Source: Burkholderia sp. Leaf177 (GTDB lineage: Bacteria > Pseudomonadota > Gammaproteobacteria > Burkholderiales > Burkholderiaceae). From it: 64,000 nt of DNA. The DNA is taken from NCBI RefSeq assembly GCF_001424345.1, contig NZ_LMPF01000002.1:327119-391118 (forward strand), written 5' to 3'. A program made the position numbers and the translations under genes. A model generated the notes under the pieces. That model worked only from the letters and a program-made list of their open reading frames with translations. It searched no databases and was not told the DNA's origin. The first letter of the stretch is position 1. Each line of letters begins with the position of its first letter. This document shows positions 25,107 through 33,397 of this stretch, piece by piece.

Positions 25107-26366
25107 TTATCGAAGGCCGCCAGCGGGCCGCTTCGGCTTCGTCACCGGCAGCGGACCCGTGCGACGAACCTCGCCGCGAATGCGGGAAAGCAGGTCGTCG
25201 GCTTGATATCGTGCGTCGGCGGAAAGCTGATCGGCGACGGCGTCGAAAGCCGCATCGATGCGCAACAGCACGGCTTCGGCCTCCCCGCGCTTCAGGCCCA
25301 GCCGTTCGCCATACGCCACGAGTTGCTCGGGTACGGGAAACACTTTGGACTTGTTCAGGTTCAATGCCATGCGGCCATCGAGCGATGGATAGATGCCCGT
25401 GCAAACGACGTCGTAAATAGGCGAGAGACGGCGAGGTCCGGTCGGATCCGAATACAGGATGCCGATGTTTTTCATGTGGGCATCGCCGTCGCGAAGAAAG
25501 CACGACAATGCCACGCGCTCGAACAGCCGGGCCGCTTGCGCACGGAAATCCGCGCCCGTGTAGACCTCGACGGCGCGCGCGATCATCTCGTAACTGCCGC
25601 GATATTTTTCGTTGCCGGTCAGCACGCTCATGTCTTCGAACCCAAGCGCGTCGCCTTCCGGCGTGCGGTCGAAGCGTGCCATGACGAAAAGCAGGCCATC
25701 GTCGGACAGCCAGAAATCCGGCACCTCGAAGCCCGCTTCCCGCGCCACCGACATGCACAAGTATTCATTGCGCGCGATGCCCGGATAATCGTCGCCCTCC
25801 GACTTCACGATCACCGTCTTGAGCGGCAGCGTGGCGTGTGAATCGATATTGGCGGACTCCGGTTCTGCTGGAACCAGCGGCACGACAGTTTTCGGCTGCA
25901 CGCCCGAGATGCCCGAGCCGAGCGCATATTTGCTCACGAGCCGCTCGAACAGTTGCCCCGATGGCGACGACAGCAGTTCGTCCAGCCGTTCGCCCTCGCC
26001 CTCCGGCACCGCCTCGCCGCGAAGCGCGTATGTGAGCCGTCCAATCTGGTTCCGGCCAGCGAGGAACAGTAGAAACATATCGCTCGGCGTGCCGAAACGG
26101 GCCAGCCGCTCTTCGATGATGTAGCGCAAGTAGCCTTCGGGCCGGTTCATCGCGAAGACGTTCATCAACGCGCCGCTGCTGTAGCTTTTGCGGCGCACCG
26201 GCATAGTCAGCGAGACGGCAGCACTCGCCGCGACATCGGCGTAATTGAACACAAACGTGCTTTCCTTCGCCAGCAACCCGGCGATGCCTTGCGGCGTGTG
26301 GACATCGAGTTGGCGAATGCTGTCGAAAAGCTTTTCGATATTAAAAACCGCGGCGGGCGTGTTCAT
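25107..26366 (-). CDS. hipA: HipA-family serine/threonine kinase (toxin)
   Basis: This 419-residue protein follows the HipA kinase plan. The activation/phosphate loop is SGISGVQPK (about residues 151-159), an ATP-site Lys lies in TVIVKSE (Lys188), the catalytic loop is LRDGDAHMKN (D295, H297, K299, N300) and the metal-binding region is SPIYDV. HipA toxins phosphorylate aminoacyl-tRNA synthetases or related targets and cause growth arrest. The preceding HipB-like gene overlaps by 4 bp. The N-terminal domain (about 1-110) is long and carries no familiar HipA N-domain motif, so this may be a divergent subgroup. Target unknown. Confidence 0.85.
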   Translation of the reverse strand: MNTPAAVFNIEKLFDSIRQLDVHTPQGIAGLLAKESTFVFNYADVAASAAVSLTMPVRRKSYSSGALMNVFAMNRPEGYLRYIIEERLARFGTPSDMFLLFLAGRNQIGRLTYALRGEAVPEGEGERLDELLSSPSGQLFERLVSKYALGSGISGVQPKTVVPLVPAEPESANIDSHATLPLKTVIVKSEGDDYPGIARNEYLCMSVAREAGFEVPDFWLSDDGLLFVMARFDRTPEGDALGFEDMSVLTGNEKYRGSYEMIARAVEVYTGADFRAQAARLFERVALSCFLRDGDAHMKNIGILYSDPTGPRRLSPIYDVVCTGIYPSLDGRMALNLNKSKVFPVPEQLVAYGERLGLKRGEAEAVLLRIDAAFDAVADQLSADARYQADDLLSRIRGEVRRTGPLPVTKPKRPAGGLR

Positions 26367-26635
26367 TCCTCCTCCCGGAAGAAGAAATCGAGGTCCTCGT
26401 AGACCACGGTGTCTTTCGGGCGCAAGGTCAGGTCGTAACCCAGCGCGTTCGCCATTCTGCAGAATTCATGCAGGCCGACGTTCTGCGCGGTTTCCGCGTT
26501 CGTGATCGTGCGCCGCGACACGCCCGCGCGGTCCGCAAGCGCTTGCTGGTTCATGCGAATTTCGCGCCGAAGCGTACGGAGCTCGGCGGCTACTCGCTCT
26601 GCGTTATTGATAGGATCGGATTTTTTGCGCGTCAT
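26363..26635 (-). CDS. hipB: HipB-like XRE-family antitoxin/repressor
   Basis: The 90-residue protein has a Cro/CI helix-turn-helix (LRTLRREIRMNQQALADRAGVSRRTITNAE) and an acidic C-terminal tail ending DLDFFFREEE. It is the expected antitoxin and autorepressor for the overlapping hipA gene. ATG at 26635 is preferred; a TTG at 26644 would add three residues. The start overlaps candidate operator half-sites at 26638-26684. The gene ends with the ATGA overlap into hipA. Confidence 0.85.
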   Translation of the reverse strand: MTRKKSDPINNAERVAAELRTLRREIRMNQQALADRAGVSRRTITNAETAQNVGLHEFCRMANALGYDLTLRPKDTVVYEDLDFFFREEE

Positions 26636-26637
26636 AA

Positions 26638-26684
26638 TGCTCAATTATACCTATTATTATATTTATGAGCAGTATTTTACTCAT
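26638..26684. promoter_or_regulatory. Candidate HipB operators upstream of hipBA
   Basis: TGCTCA (26638-26643) is inverted against TGAGCA (26666-26671). ATGAG (26665-26669) is inverted against CTCAT (26680-26684) with a 10-base spacer, a 20-bp span like known HipB operators. The region between is AT-only rich (TATTATTATATT), suitable for promoter elements. The half-site sharing suggests cooperative binding. Confidence 0.5.
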
Positions 26685-26738
26685 TTTTCTAAGTAGTCAG
26701 CACTAAAAAAAACCCGTCTTTTTTGAGCAACATTCTGC

Positions 26739-26791
26739 GCATTAGAAATAAAAAAGCGGTGAATGCGCATCTTAACGCGCATTCACCGCTT
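26739..26791 (-). terminator. Rho-independent terminator after the AsmA-family gene
   Basis: AAGCGGTGAATGCGC (26754-26768) and its exact complement (26777-26791) form a 15-bp stem with an 8-base loop. On the minus strand it is followed by TTTTTATTTCT. It lies 24 bp past the stop codon of the AsmA-like gene. Confidence 0.9.
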
Positions 26792-26815
26792 AGAACTTCT
26801 AAAACGACTTTCGAT

Positions 26816-29203
26816 TCAGCTTCCTCGATACGCCGCCGCACTTGCGGGCGTCGGCGCAACAGGCTGCGCCTTGCCGCCCTTCGCTTTTGCAGGTGCCGGT
26901 GCCGAAGCCGCTGCTGGATTCGACACACCCGGCTCCATATATCCCGGCGCGCCCTTCGCCTTCTGTTTTTGCCCGGGAGGCGGCGCCGATGGCGCCTGAC
27001 GCATGTCCGCCAGCATCTGCGTGCACGGCAAGGGCTTGTTATTGCTTGGCGCGATCAACGGGATAAGCGCGGCAAACGGATTCAACAGTCCGAGCCCGAC
27101 CGCGGCCGCGCCACGTGCCGCCAGCGCACCCGCATCCACGCCCACGTGCGGGTCCTTGAACGTGCCCTTTACATACAGCGGCGAGCGCAACGAAAACACC
27201 CGGAAACCCTTCGTGTGCGGATGGATGCCCAGGTTCATCTCCTCGGTTTTGAGGTTGATCGTGCCATCCATATTGATGACCGCGTCGTCGGTATCGAGGG
27301 CAAAAACGCGAGACTCGAGCACGCCATTAGTCGCCACGAAATCAGCGGCCGCGCAATTGATCTTCACATCGCGTTTGCCGAACAACTTCTCGTACACAGC
27401 GTTCGCCACGTTCAAACCCGCCGCTTCCATGTACAGGCGGCTGACGGTGCCATCGGTGATGAGCGTTTTGACTTCACCGTTCATCGTGCCGGCAAGCGCC
27501 GCCGGGGAATTGCCGGTTGCCGACAACGCGGCGTCGCCGTTCACCTCGCCCAAAGCCGATTGCATCGTCTTGACGGTTGGCAAGAGTTGCTTGAGTTTCA
27601 AGTGGCGAGCCGATGTCGAGAAGCGGCCCTTCAACGGAGCGCTGCTGCCGTCGAGGTGAATGTCCGATGACAACGTGCCACCCGCCACCCCAAACTTCAG
27701 CGGCTCGAACGACAGCACGCCATCCTTCATTACCACGTGCGTATAAAGGTCCGAGATCGGCAATGCCGGATCCTTGACGATCTTGCGGCCGGTGAATTTC
27801 ACGTCGGCGTCGACGGCTTTCCATCGATCAGTCTTGAACTCTTCGGTCGGCAACGCTTTTGCAGAAGGCTGTTTCTCCGTTTCGCCACGCTTGGCTTTGT
27901 TCGCGTTGGAATCGGCGCCGATAACCGGTGCGAGATCCGAGAACTGCAACAGATTCGATACCAGTTCGCCCGAGAGCAATGGCCGCGGCTTGCGCCCCAC
28001 GAACGTAAGCGAACCGTTCAGGTCGCTGCCGCCCACACGGCCGGTGAAGTTCTCATACTTGAAGACGTTGCCTTCCTCGCGGAACTGGCCGACGAGCCGC
28101 CCTTCGGTGGCGTAAGGCGGCGTGGTCGGCAGCGTCACACCAACGATCGGATACAAATGATCGAGGCTTACGCCCTGCAACCACAGGCGCAAATCGAGCG
28201 CGGCCAGATGCGCCGGGTCCGTAACGGTCCCGACAAACGCTATATGCGTATCGCCGATACGAACATCCGCCTGCACCGGGAACGGCCGCATGGCGTCCTG
28301 CAACGCGAGTACGCCGCCCACCTTGCCGTCGCCGGAAACCGGCACGCTGTTGTATTTGCCCTTGACCGACCAGCCGATGCCGTACGGCGGCACAGGCGGT
28401 TTCGGCGCGTTCTTGGTCGTGATGCTGTTGTTGGCCGAAACGCTCGCCGGATTGGGCGCGCTTGCGTTCGCCGCGGCCGCAGCCGAAGCCGCCGATGCCG
28501 CCGCTGCTTCCGATGCAGCAGCTTTATCGACTTGCTGATTGAGCTTGCTCGCGCCGCTCTTGCCGACGCGCTCAGCCGAGGATTTCTGCGATGCCGCTTC
28601 CTGTTGCTTCATCACATCGCCGATCGGGATCATCTGGCCGAGCGTATTCACGACCGCCTGCATGTCGGCTTTCGTGATTTCATCGGCGTAGGCGATATTG
28701 CCTTTATTCAACGCGATGTCATGCAACTGCAAGTTCCACGTGGAGGGTTCCGTGGATTGCTTGAACTTGAACGTCCAGTTGTTGCGGTTATCTTTCAGGC
28801 GTTCGAGATCGACCGACGGATTCACCAGGTTGATCGATGGAATCACGATATTGCGCGCCAGGAGCGGCAGGATCTCGACCTGGAAATCGATCTCGTCGAG
28901 CGTCGCGAAATACTTTTGCTTGGTCCAGTCCGGATTGGCGACCGTAATTTTTTCGGCGGAAAAACGGGGCCACGGAACCCATCGGCGCCAACCGGTTTCG
29001 TTCGGCGGACGTTGCCAGCCGACCTTGAGATCGCCCGTAATCTGAAACTCACGGCCGATCGCCTGCGAAACCTTGTCGTCAATCCATGGCCGGGCGCGAT
29101 TCCAGTCGAAGGTCAGGAACACGATCACGAGCACGGCGATCACCACGATCAAAATCGCGACGATCCAACCGATTATTTTTCCGATTTTCCGGCCAACTGC
29201 CAT
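26816..29203 (-). CDS. AsmA family envelope protein
   Basis: This 795-residue protein has one N-terminal membrane helix (GWIVAILIVVIAVLVIVFLTF, about residues 12-32) and a large periplasmic part. The part begins WNRARPWIDDKVSQAIGREFQITGDLKV, the AsmA N-terminal signature. A C-terminal AsmA repeat region contains LALSATGNSPAALAGTMNGEV-like and DVKINCAAADF segments. AsmA/TamB relatives bridge the inner membrane and envelope and are linked to lipid transport. An Ala-rich low-complexity stretch (about 225-265) and a Pro/Ala/Lys-rich tail are present. ATG at 29203 has GAGGA upstream; the longer open frame to 29308 is not needed. It is divergent from fetA. Confidence 0.85.
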   Translation of the reverse strand: MAVGRKIGKIIGWIVAILIVVIAVLVIVFLTFDWNRARPWIDDKVSQAIGREFQITGDLKVGWQRPPNETGWRRWVPWPRFSAEKITVANPDWTKQKYFATLDEIDFQVEILPLLARNIVIPSINLVNPSVDLERLKDNRNNWTFKFKQSTEPSTWNLQLHDIALNKGNIAYADEITKADMQAVVNTLGQMIPIGDVMKQQEAASQKSSAERVGKSGASKLNQQVDKAAASEAAAASAASAAAAANASAPNPASVSANNSITTKNAPKPPVPPYGIGWSVKGKYNSVPVSGDGKVGGVLALQDAMRPFPVQADVRIGDTHIAFVGTVTDPAHLAALDLRLWLQGVSLDHLYPIVGVTLPTTPPYATEGRLVGQFREEGNVFKYENFTGRVGGSDLNGSLTFVGRKPRPLLSGELVSNLLQFSDLAPVIGADSNANKAKRGETEKQPSAKALPTEEFKTDRWKAVDADVKFTGRKIVKDPALPISDLYTHVVMKDGVLSFEPLKFGVAGGTLSSDIHLDGSSAPLKGRFSTSARHLKLKQLLPTVKTMQSALGEVNGDAALSATGNSPAALAGTMNGEVKTLITDGTVSRLYMEAAGLNVANAVYEKLFGKRDVKINCAAADFVATNGVLESRVFALDTDDAVINMDGTINLKTEEMNLGIHPHTKGFRVFSLRSPLYVKGTFKDPHVGVDAGALAARGAAAVGLGLLNPFAALIPLIAPSNNKPLPCTQMLADMRQAPSAPPPGQKQKAKGAPGYMEPGVSNPAAASAPAPAKAKGGKAQPVAPTPASAAAYRGS

Positions 29204-29369
29204 CGTGGCATCCTCGTTTTTTCTGTTGAATAACGGGGTCAGCACATCGCGTGCCCGCAGAATCACGGGGCGAGATCCGTCTGCGGAATTGGTTCGCATC
29301 TCTTGCAAGCTCGCGCTAAGTCCGGTGCCTTATCATTGCGCTCAAATAACAAGCCCCGCCGTCGACTCA

Positions 29370-30050
29370 ATGCCCACACAAGCTGAAACGCCCATGCTGC
29401 GCGCCATCGGACTCACGCGCCGCGATCCTGTGCGTAACATCACTCTCCTGCATCCCGCCCGTTTTGCGCTCGCTGCCGGGGATCGGGCGGTGATCACGGG
29501 ACCGTCGGGATCGGGCAAAAGCGTGTTCCTGCGAGCGTTGGCGCTACTCGATCCCGTCGATGACGGTTTCATTCAATGGCGCGGCCAGCCGATCGCGCGC
29601 GGCGGCATTCCGTCTTACAGGCGCCGCGTGGCGTACATCGCGCAACGGCCCGCCATGCTCGACGGCAGCGTTGAAGACAACCTGCGTTATCCGTTCTCGC
29701 TGAAGGTTTATCGCGATGTGCGCTTTGATCGTGAGCGTGTGGTCGCGCTTGCGAACCGCGCCGGCCGCGAACCCGATTTTCTCGATAAACGCGCAAGCGA
29801 CTTATCGGGCGGCGAAGCGCAGATCGCCGCGCTCATCCGCGTGCTGCAAGTCGACCCGGACATCCTTCTCCTCGATGAACCCACGGCTTCGCTCGATCCC
29901 GCCTCCGCGCTCGAAATCGAAGCGCTGGTCGCAGCGTGGTTCGCCGATGGCCGCGGCGAGCGCGCGAGCATCTGGGTATCGCACGATCCGGCGCAGGCGC
30001 AACGCGTGGGCGAACGTCAGCTCGTCATGACCGCCGGGGTGCTGGCATGA
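29370..30050 (+). CDS. fetA: ABC transporter ATP-binding protein FetA-like
   Basis: The 226-residue ATPase has Walker A GPSGSGKS, a Q-loop region (YIAQRPAMLDGS), signature LSGGE, Walker B ILLLDEPTASLD and switch His (VSHD). Its partner gene encodes a FetB-type permease, and the pair in E. coli (FetA/FetB, formerly YbbL/YbbM) exports iron and protects against oxidative stress. ATG at 29370 is used; upstream in-frame sequence is the divergent promoter region. The stop overlaps fetB by 4 bp. Confidence 0.88.
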   Translation: MPTQAETPMLRAIGLTRRDPVRNITLLHPARFALAAGDRAVITGPSGSGKSVFLRALALLDPVDDGFIQWRGQPIARGGIPSYRRRVAYIAQRPAMLDGSVEDNLRYPFSLKVYRDVRFDRERVVALANRAGREPDFLDKRASDLSGGEAQIAALIRVLQVDPDILLLDEPTASLDPASALEIEALVAAWFADGRGERASIWVSHDPAQAQRVGERQLVMTAGVLA

Positions 30051-30865
30051 GCGGCTACCAGACGCTGAGTCTTTTCGATATCGGCATTGCCGCTGCGCTG
30101 ATCGTGGTGAACGGCGTGTTGTCGGTGATGCTGAAGCTCGATCTCGAACGCAAGCTGGCGTGGGCGGCGGTGCGGACCGTCGTGCAGTTGCTGGCGATTG
30201 GCTACGTGCTCGGCTGGGTGTTCCAGTTCGCGCGATGGTACGTCGTGCTGCCGCTGATGGCGTTGATGACGCTGATCGCGGGATTGTCGGCATCGAATCG
30301 TGGACGGCGCACTTACGCCGGACAGCGTGCGGACAGCATCGTGTCGATCTGGGTAAGTTCGTGGCTCGTGGCGGCGGTGGGATTGTTCGTCGTGATCCGC
30401 ATTCATCCGTGGTACGAACCGCAATACGCCATTCCTATTCTCGGGATGATTCTCGGCAATACGCTGACAGGCGTGTCGCTTGGCATCGAGCGGATGACGG
30501 AAGAGCTGACGGCGGGACGCGGCGTGGTCGAGATGTCGCTTGCGCTTGGCGCCACGCGCTGGGAAGCGGCGCAAGGTCCGGCGCGGCAAGCGGTGCGCGC
30601 GGGCATGATCCCGACGTTGAACCAGATGACCGTGGTCGGGCTTGTCAGTTTGCCAGGGATGATGACAGGCCAGGTGCTGGCCGGACAGTCGCCGTTGCAG
30701 GCGGTCCGGTACCAGATCGTGGTCATGTTTTTTATTGCGGCTTCTTCGGCGCTCGGGACAGTGGGCGCGGTGCTGCTGACTTATAGAAGGCTGTTTTCGG
30801 CGGAGCACCGGTTCATTGCATCGAAACTGATCGAACGGCAAACCAAGCGCAACTTCGGCGCTTAA
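30047..30865 (+). CDS. fetB: Iron export ABC permease FetB
   Basis: This 272-residue UPF0014 membrane protein has about seven hydrophobic helices. Family stretches include KLDLERKLAWAAVRTVVQLLAIGYVL, PILGMILGNTLTGVSLGIERM, ALGATRWEAAQ and QMTVVGLVSLPGMMTGQVLAG. With FetA it forms an inner-membrane exporter. ATG at 30047 overlaps the fetA stop. The TAA stop overlaps the stop of the convergent hybrid-kinase gene, and no terminator separates them. Confidence 0.92.
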   Translation: MSGYQTLSLFDIGIAAALIVVNGVLSVMLKLDLERKLAWAAVRTVVQLLAIGYVLGWVFQFARWYVVLPLMALMTLIAGLSASNRGRRTYAGQRADSIVSIWVSSWLVAAVGLFVVIRIHPWYEPQYAIPILGMILGNTLTGVSLGIERMTEELTAGRGVVEMSLALGATRWEAAQGPARQAVRAGMIPTLNQMTVVGLVSLPGMMTGQVLAGQSPLQAVRYQIVVMFFIAASSALGTVGAVLLTYRRLFSAEHRFIASKLIERQTKRNFGA

Positions 30866-32802
30866 GCGCCCCGCCGCGCGATGGTGTGAATCAGCGCCTC
30901 GAGCCGCGCGAAATTTACCGGCTTGGTCAAGTGATCGAGGAAGCCGGCTTCGCGGCATCGGCGGATATCTTCGTCCATGCCGTAACCCGTGATCGCAACC
31001 GATGGCTTGCCCGGCTGCAACTCGGTCCAGGCGCGCGCGACGTCGAGTCCGCTGCCGTCGGGCAGACCGATATCGCTGACGAGCAGATCGAAAATGTCGG
31101 ATCGGGCGAACGACAGCGCTTCCGCCACGGTCGTCGCGACGGCGACCTGATGCCCGAGCACTTCCAGAACCTGCGCCATGGCGGAAGACGTGTATTCGTT
31201 GTCCTCGACCAGCAGCACTTTCAGCGATTGCACGATTTCATCGGGATCTTGGGTAGCGCTCGGCGATGCCTCGTCTTGGGCGCCCGCCTTGACGAGCGGC
31301 AGCGTCAGCGTGAAGCGCGCGCCCTTGTCGCGTCCGTCGCTCTGGGCGGTGAGCGTGCCGCCGTGCTTCAGCGCCAGCGTGCTGGCAATGGCCAGCCCCA
31401 GTCCCAGGCCGCCGAACGCGCGCGTGATGGAATCGTCGGCTTGTTCGAAGGCCGAGAAAATACGCGGCAACGCCTCGGCGCTGATGCCGATGCCGTTGTC
31501 CGTCACCGAGATCGCAATAGTCGATGTATCCGGATTCCACATCCGCACCGCAATACGTCCACCCTTGGGTGTGAATTTCACCGCGTTCTTCATCAGGTTC
31601 CAGACGATCTGCTGCAACCGGGCGGCATCGCCGAAAACCAGCGTGGAACTGGCGCCCAACGTGGTTTCCAGCGTCAGGCCTTTGCCGCGCAGATCGGATT
31701 CGGACATGTCGAGCGCGCTCGACATCAGCGTTTCCAGCACCACGTTCGCGAAATTCAGCGAAAGCTTGCCGCGCGCGATGCTGGTCAGATCCAGCAGATC
31801 GTCGATCAAACGCGCTTCCAGTTCCACGTTGCGCCGGATCAGCTCCAGCGTGGGCTGTGCTTCGGCGGGTAGCGTGTGGCGCATTTCGAGCAGCCGGACG
31901 GCCGCGACGATAGGCGTCAGCGGCGTGCGCAATTCGTGCGACAACACGGCGAGAAAGTGATCCTTCGCGCGATTGGCGGTCTCGGCCTGCTCCTTCGCGA
32001 CGCGCAGGGCGTCGGCGGCCATGTGTTCTTCGGTGACATCGCGGATGATGGTCGAATAGCCGATCAGGTCGCCGGTGTCCGTACGAATCGCCGTCGTCAC
32101 GCCAGACGCGAAGAACGAGCGTCCGTCCTTGCGCCACAACCACCGGTCGGCGCTGCCGCTGCCCTCGGCGCGCGCGGTCGCGAGTTCCCTGGCGAAGACA
32201 TCGGCGTCGCGATCTTCCTGGCCGTAAAACACTTCGGCCGAGCGCCCCACGACGTCATGCGCGGCAAAACCCAGAATACGCTCCGATGCCGCGTTCCACG
32301 TCCGGATCCGGCCTTCCTGGTCGAGCGTGATGACGGCGTAATCCTTCAGTGCATCGACGAGCAGCCGGAAGTGCGTCTCGGTTTCCCGCAACGCCCGTTC
32401 GACGGCAATGCGTTGCTGACGCTCCGTGCTTTCTGTCAGCGCGCGGCGAACGACCGCGGGCAAGCGCTGCAGGCGCTGCTTGAGCACGTAGTCGGTGGCG
32501 CCCCGCTTGAGCATGTCGACGGCATGTTCCTCGCCGAGAACCCCCGAAACGAAGATGAACGGCGTATGCGGCGCGCGTTCTCGCGCGATTGCAAGCGCTT
32601 CGACGCCGGAGAAAACCGGCATGACGAAGTCGGCGAGGATCACATCGAAACCGGATGCCTCCAAAGCCGCGACGAAATCCTGTTCGGTATAGACAATCTG
32701 CACGTCGATCTTGTAGTCGGCGCGCTCCAACTGGCTCAGGGTCAGCTCCGCGTCGAGCGCGTTGTCTTCTACGAGAAGCAGGTGCAAAGGCTGCATGATC
32801 AC
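30862..32802 (-). CDS. Hybrid sensor kinase, REC-PAS-HisKA-HATPase-REC
   Basis: The 646-residue cytoplasmic protein has an N-terminal receiver (acceptor D58) and a PAS domain (about 140-258). The kinase has phospho-accepting H289 in LSHELRTPL plus N and G boxes (NLMKNAVKFTP, DNGIGIS, GGLGLGLAIA), and a C-terminal receiver has acceptor D577. No membrane segment is present. It is 83 bp after a receiver-only regulator and the phytochrome gene on the same strand, so it probably relays the light signal. Start is ATG at 32802 or at 32796. Its 3' end overlaps the fetB stop by 3 bp. Confidence 0.9.
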   Translation of the reverse strand: MIMQPLHLLLVEDNALDAELTLSQLERADYKIDVQIVYTEQDFVAALEASGFDVILADFVMPVFSGVEALAIARERAPHTPFIFVSGVLGEEHAVDMLKRGATDYVLKQRLQRLPAVVRRALTESTERQQRIAVERALRETETHFRLLVDALKDYAVITLDQEGRIRTWNAASERILGFAAHDVVGRSAEVFYGQEDRDADVFARELATARAEGSGSADRWLWRKDGRSFFASGVTTAIRTDTGDLIGYSTIIRDVTEEHMAADALRVAKEQAETANRAKDHFLAVLSHELRTPLTPIVAAVRLLEMRHTLPAEAQPTLELIRRNVELEARLIDDLLDLTSIARGKLSLNFANVVLETLMSSALDMSESDLRGKGLTLETTLGASSTLVFGDAARLQQIVWNLMKNAVKFTPKGGRIAVRMWNPDTSTIAISVTDNGIGISAEALPRIFSAFEQADDSITRAFGGLGLGLAIASTLALKHGGTLTAQSDGRDKGARFTLTLPLVKAGAQDEASPSATQDPDEIVQSLKVLLVEDNEYTSSAMAQVLEVLGHQVAVATTVAEALSFARSDIFDLLVSDIGLPDGSGLDVARAWTELQPGKPSVAITGYGMDEDIRRCREAGFLDHLTKPVNFARLEALIHTIARRGA

Positions 32803-32885
32803 GGCTCAGGCGAACCGGCGCGCGCAGCAAGGCGCCGGACGGACAATGTTGTGCGTGTATTTCAACGGGCGCGCGTAGGTAAGGA

Positions 32886-33350
32886 TCATTCTGAAACCGT
32901 TTGACGGCGTACCCGCATGGAACCGGGCGGCGGTTCGTTCAGCACCGCCCAGAACACGCCCAGATCGGCAATGGCTTCAACGAACTCGTTGAATTCAACC
33001 GGCTTCACCACGTAAGCATTCACGCCGAGCGCATAACTGCGCACGAGGTCCTGTTCCTCACGCGACGACGTCAGCATCACCACGGGAATGGCCTTCAGCG
33101 CATCGCTCGTGCGAATGGTTTCGAGCACTTCGAGTCCATCGATTTTCGGCAGCTTCAGGTCAAGCAGGATGACCGCCGGGTTACCGGGGTTTCGTGTGCT
33201 CCAGTCGCCTTCGCAACGAAGGTAATCGATCGCTTCCTGACCGTCGCGCGCCACGATCACCTCGTTGGCGAGCTGGCTTTTATCGAGTGCGACGAGTGTC
33301 AGTTCGAGATCACTCGGATCGTCTTCCACAAGCAGAATGGGTTTCAGCAT
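32886..33350 (-). CDS. Single-domain response regulator of the phytochrome operon
   Basis: The 154-residue protein is a lone receiver domain (LKPILLVEDDPSDLELTLVAL, acceptor Asp in VILLDLKLPKIDG, Lys in AYVVKPVEF). The ILLDLKLPKIDGLEVL pattern and the insert before it (CEGDWSTRNPGNP) match the Rcp1-type regulators paired with phytochrome kinases. ATG at 33350 starts the domain directly; the upstream frame is ignored. It lies 47 bp after bphP and before the hybrid kinase, so it may shuttle phosphate between them. Confidence 0.9.
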   Translation of the reverse strand: MLKPILLVEDDPSDLELTLVALDKSQLANEVIVARDGQEAIDYLRCEGDWSTRNPGNPAVILLDLKLPKIDGLEVLETIRTSDALKAIPVVMLTSSREEQDLVRSYALGVNAYVVKPVEFNEFVEAIADLGVFWAVLNEPPPGSMRVRRQTVSE

Positions 33351-33397
33351 GGTCTGGTATTTGACTGAGTTTGAGCTCGCGCCCCGCAAGAGCGCAT

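Noticed and set aside
27737..29233. 498-codon plus-strand open frame
   Set aside because: It is antisense to the AsmA-family gene, with no ribosome site and no motifs.
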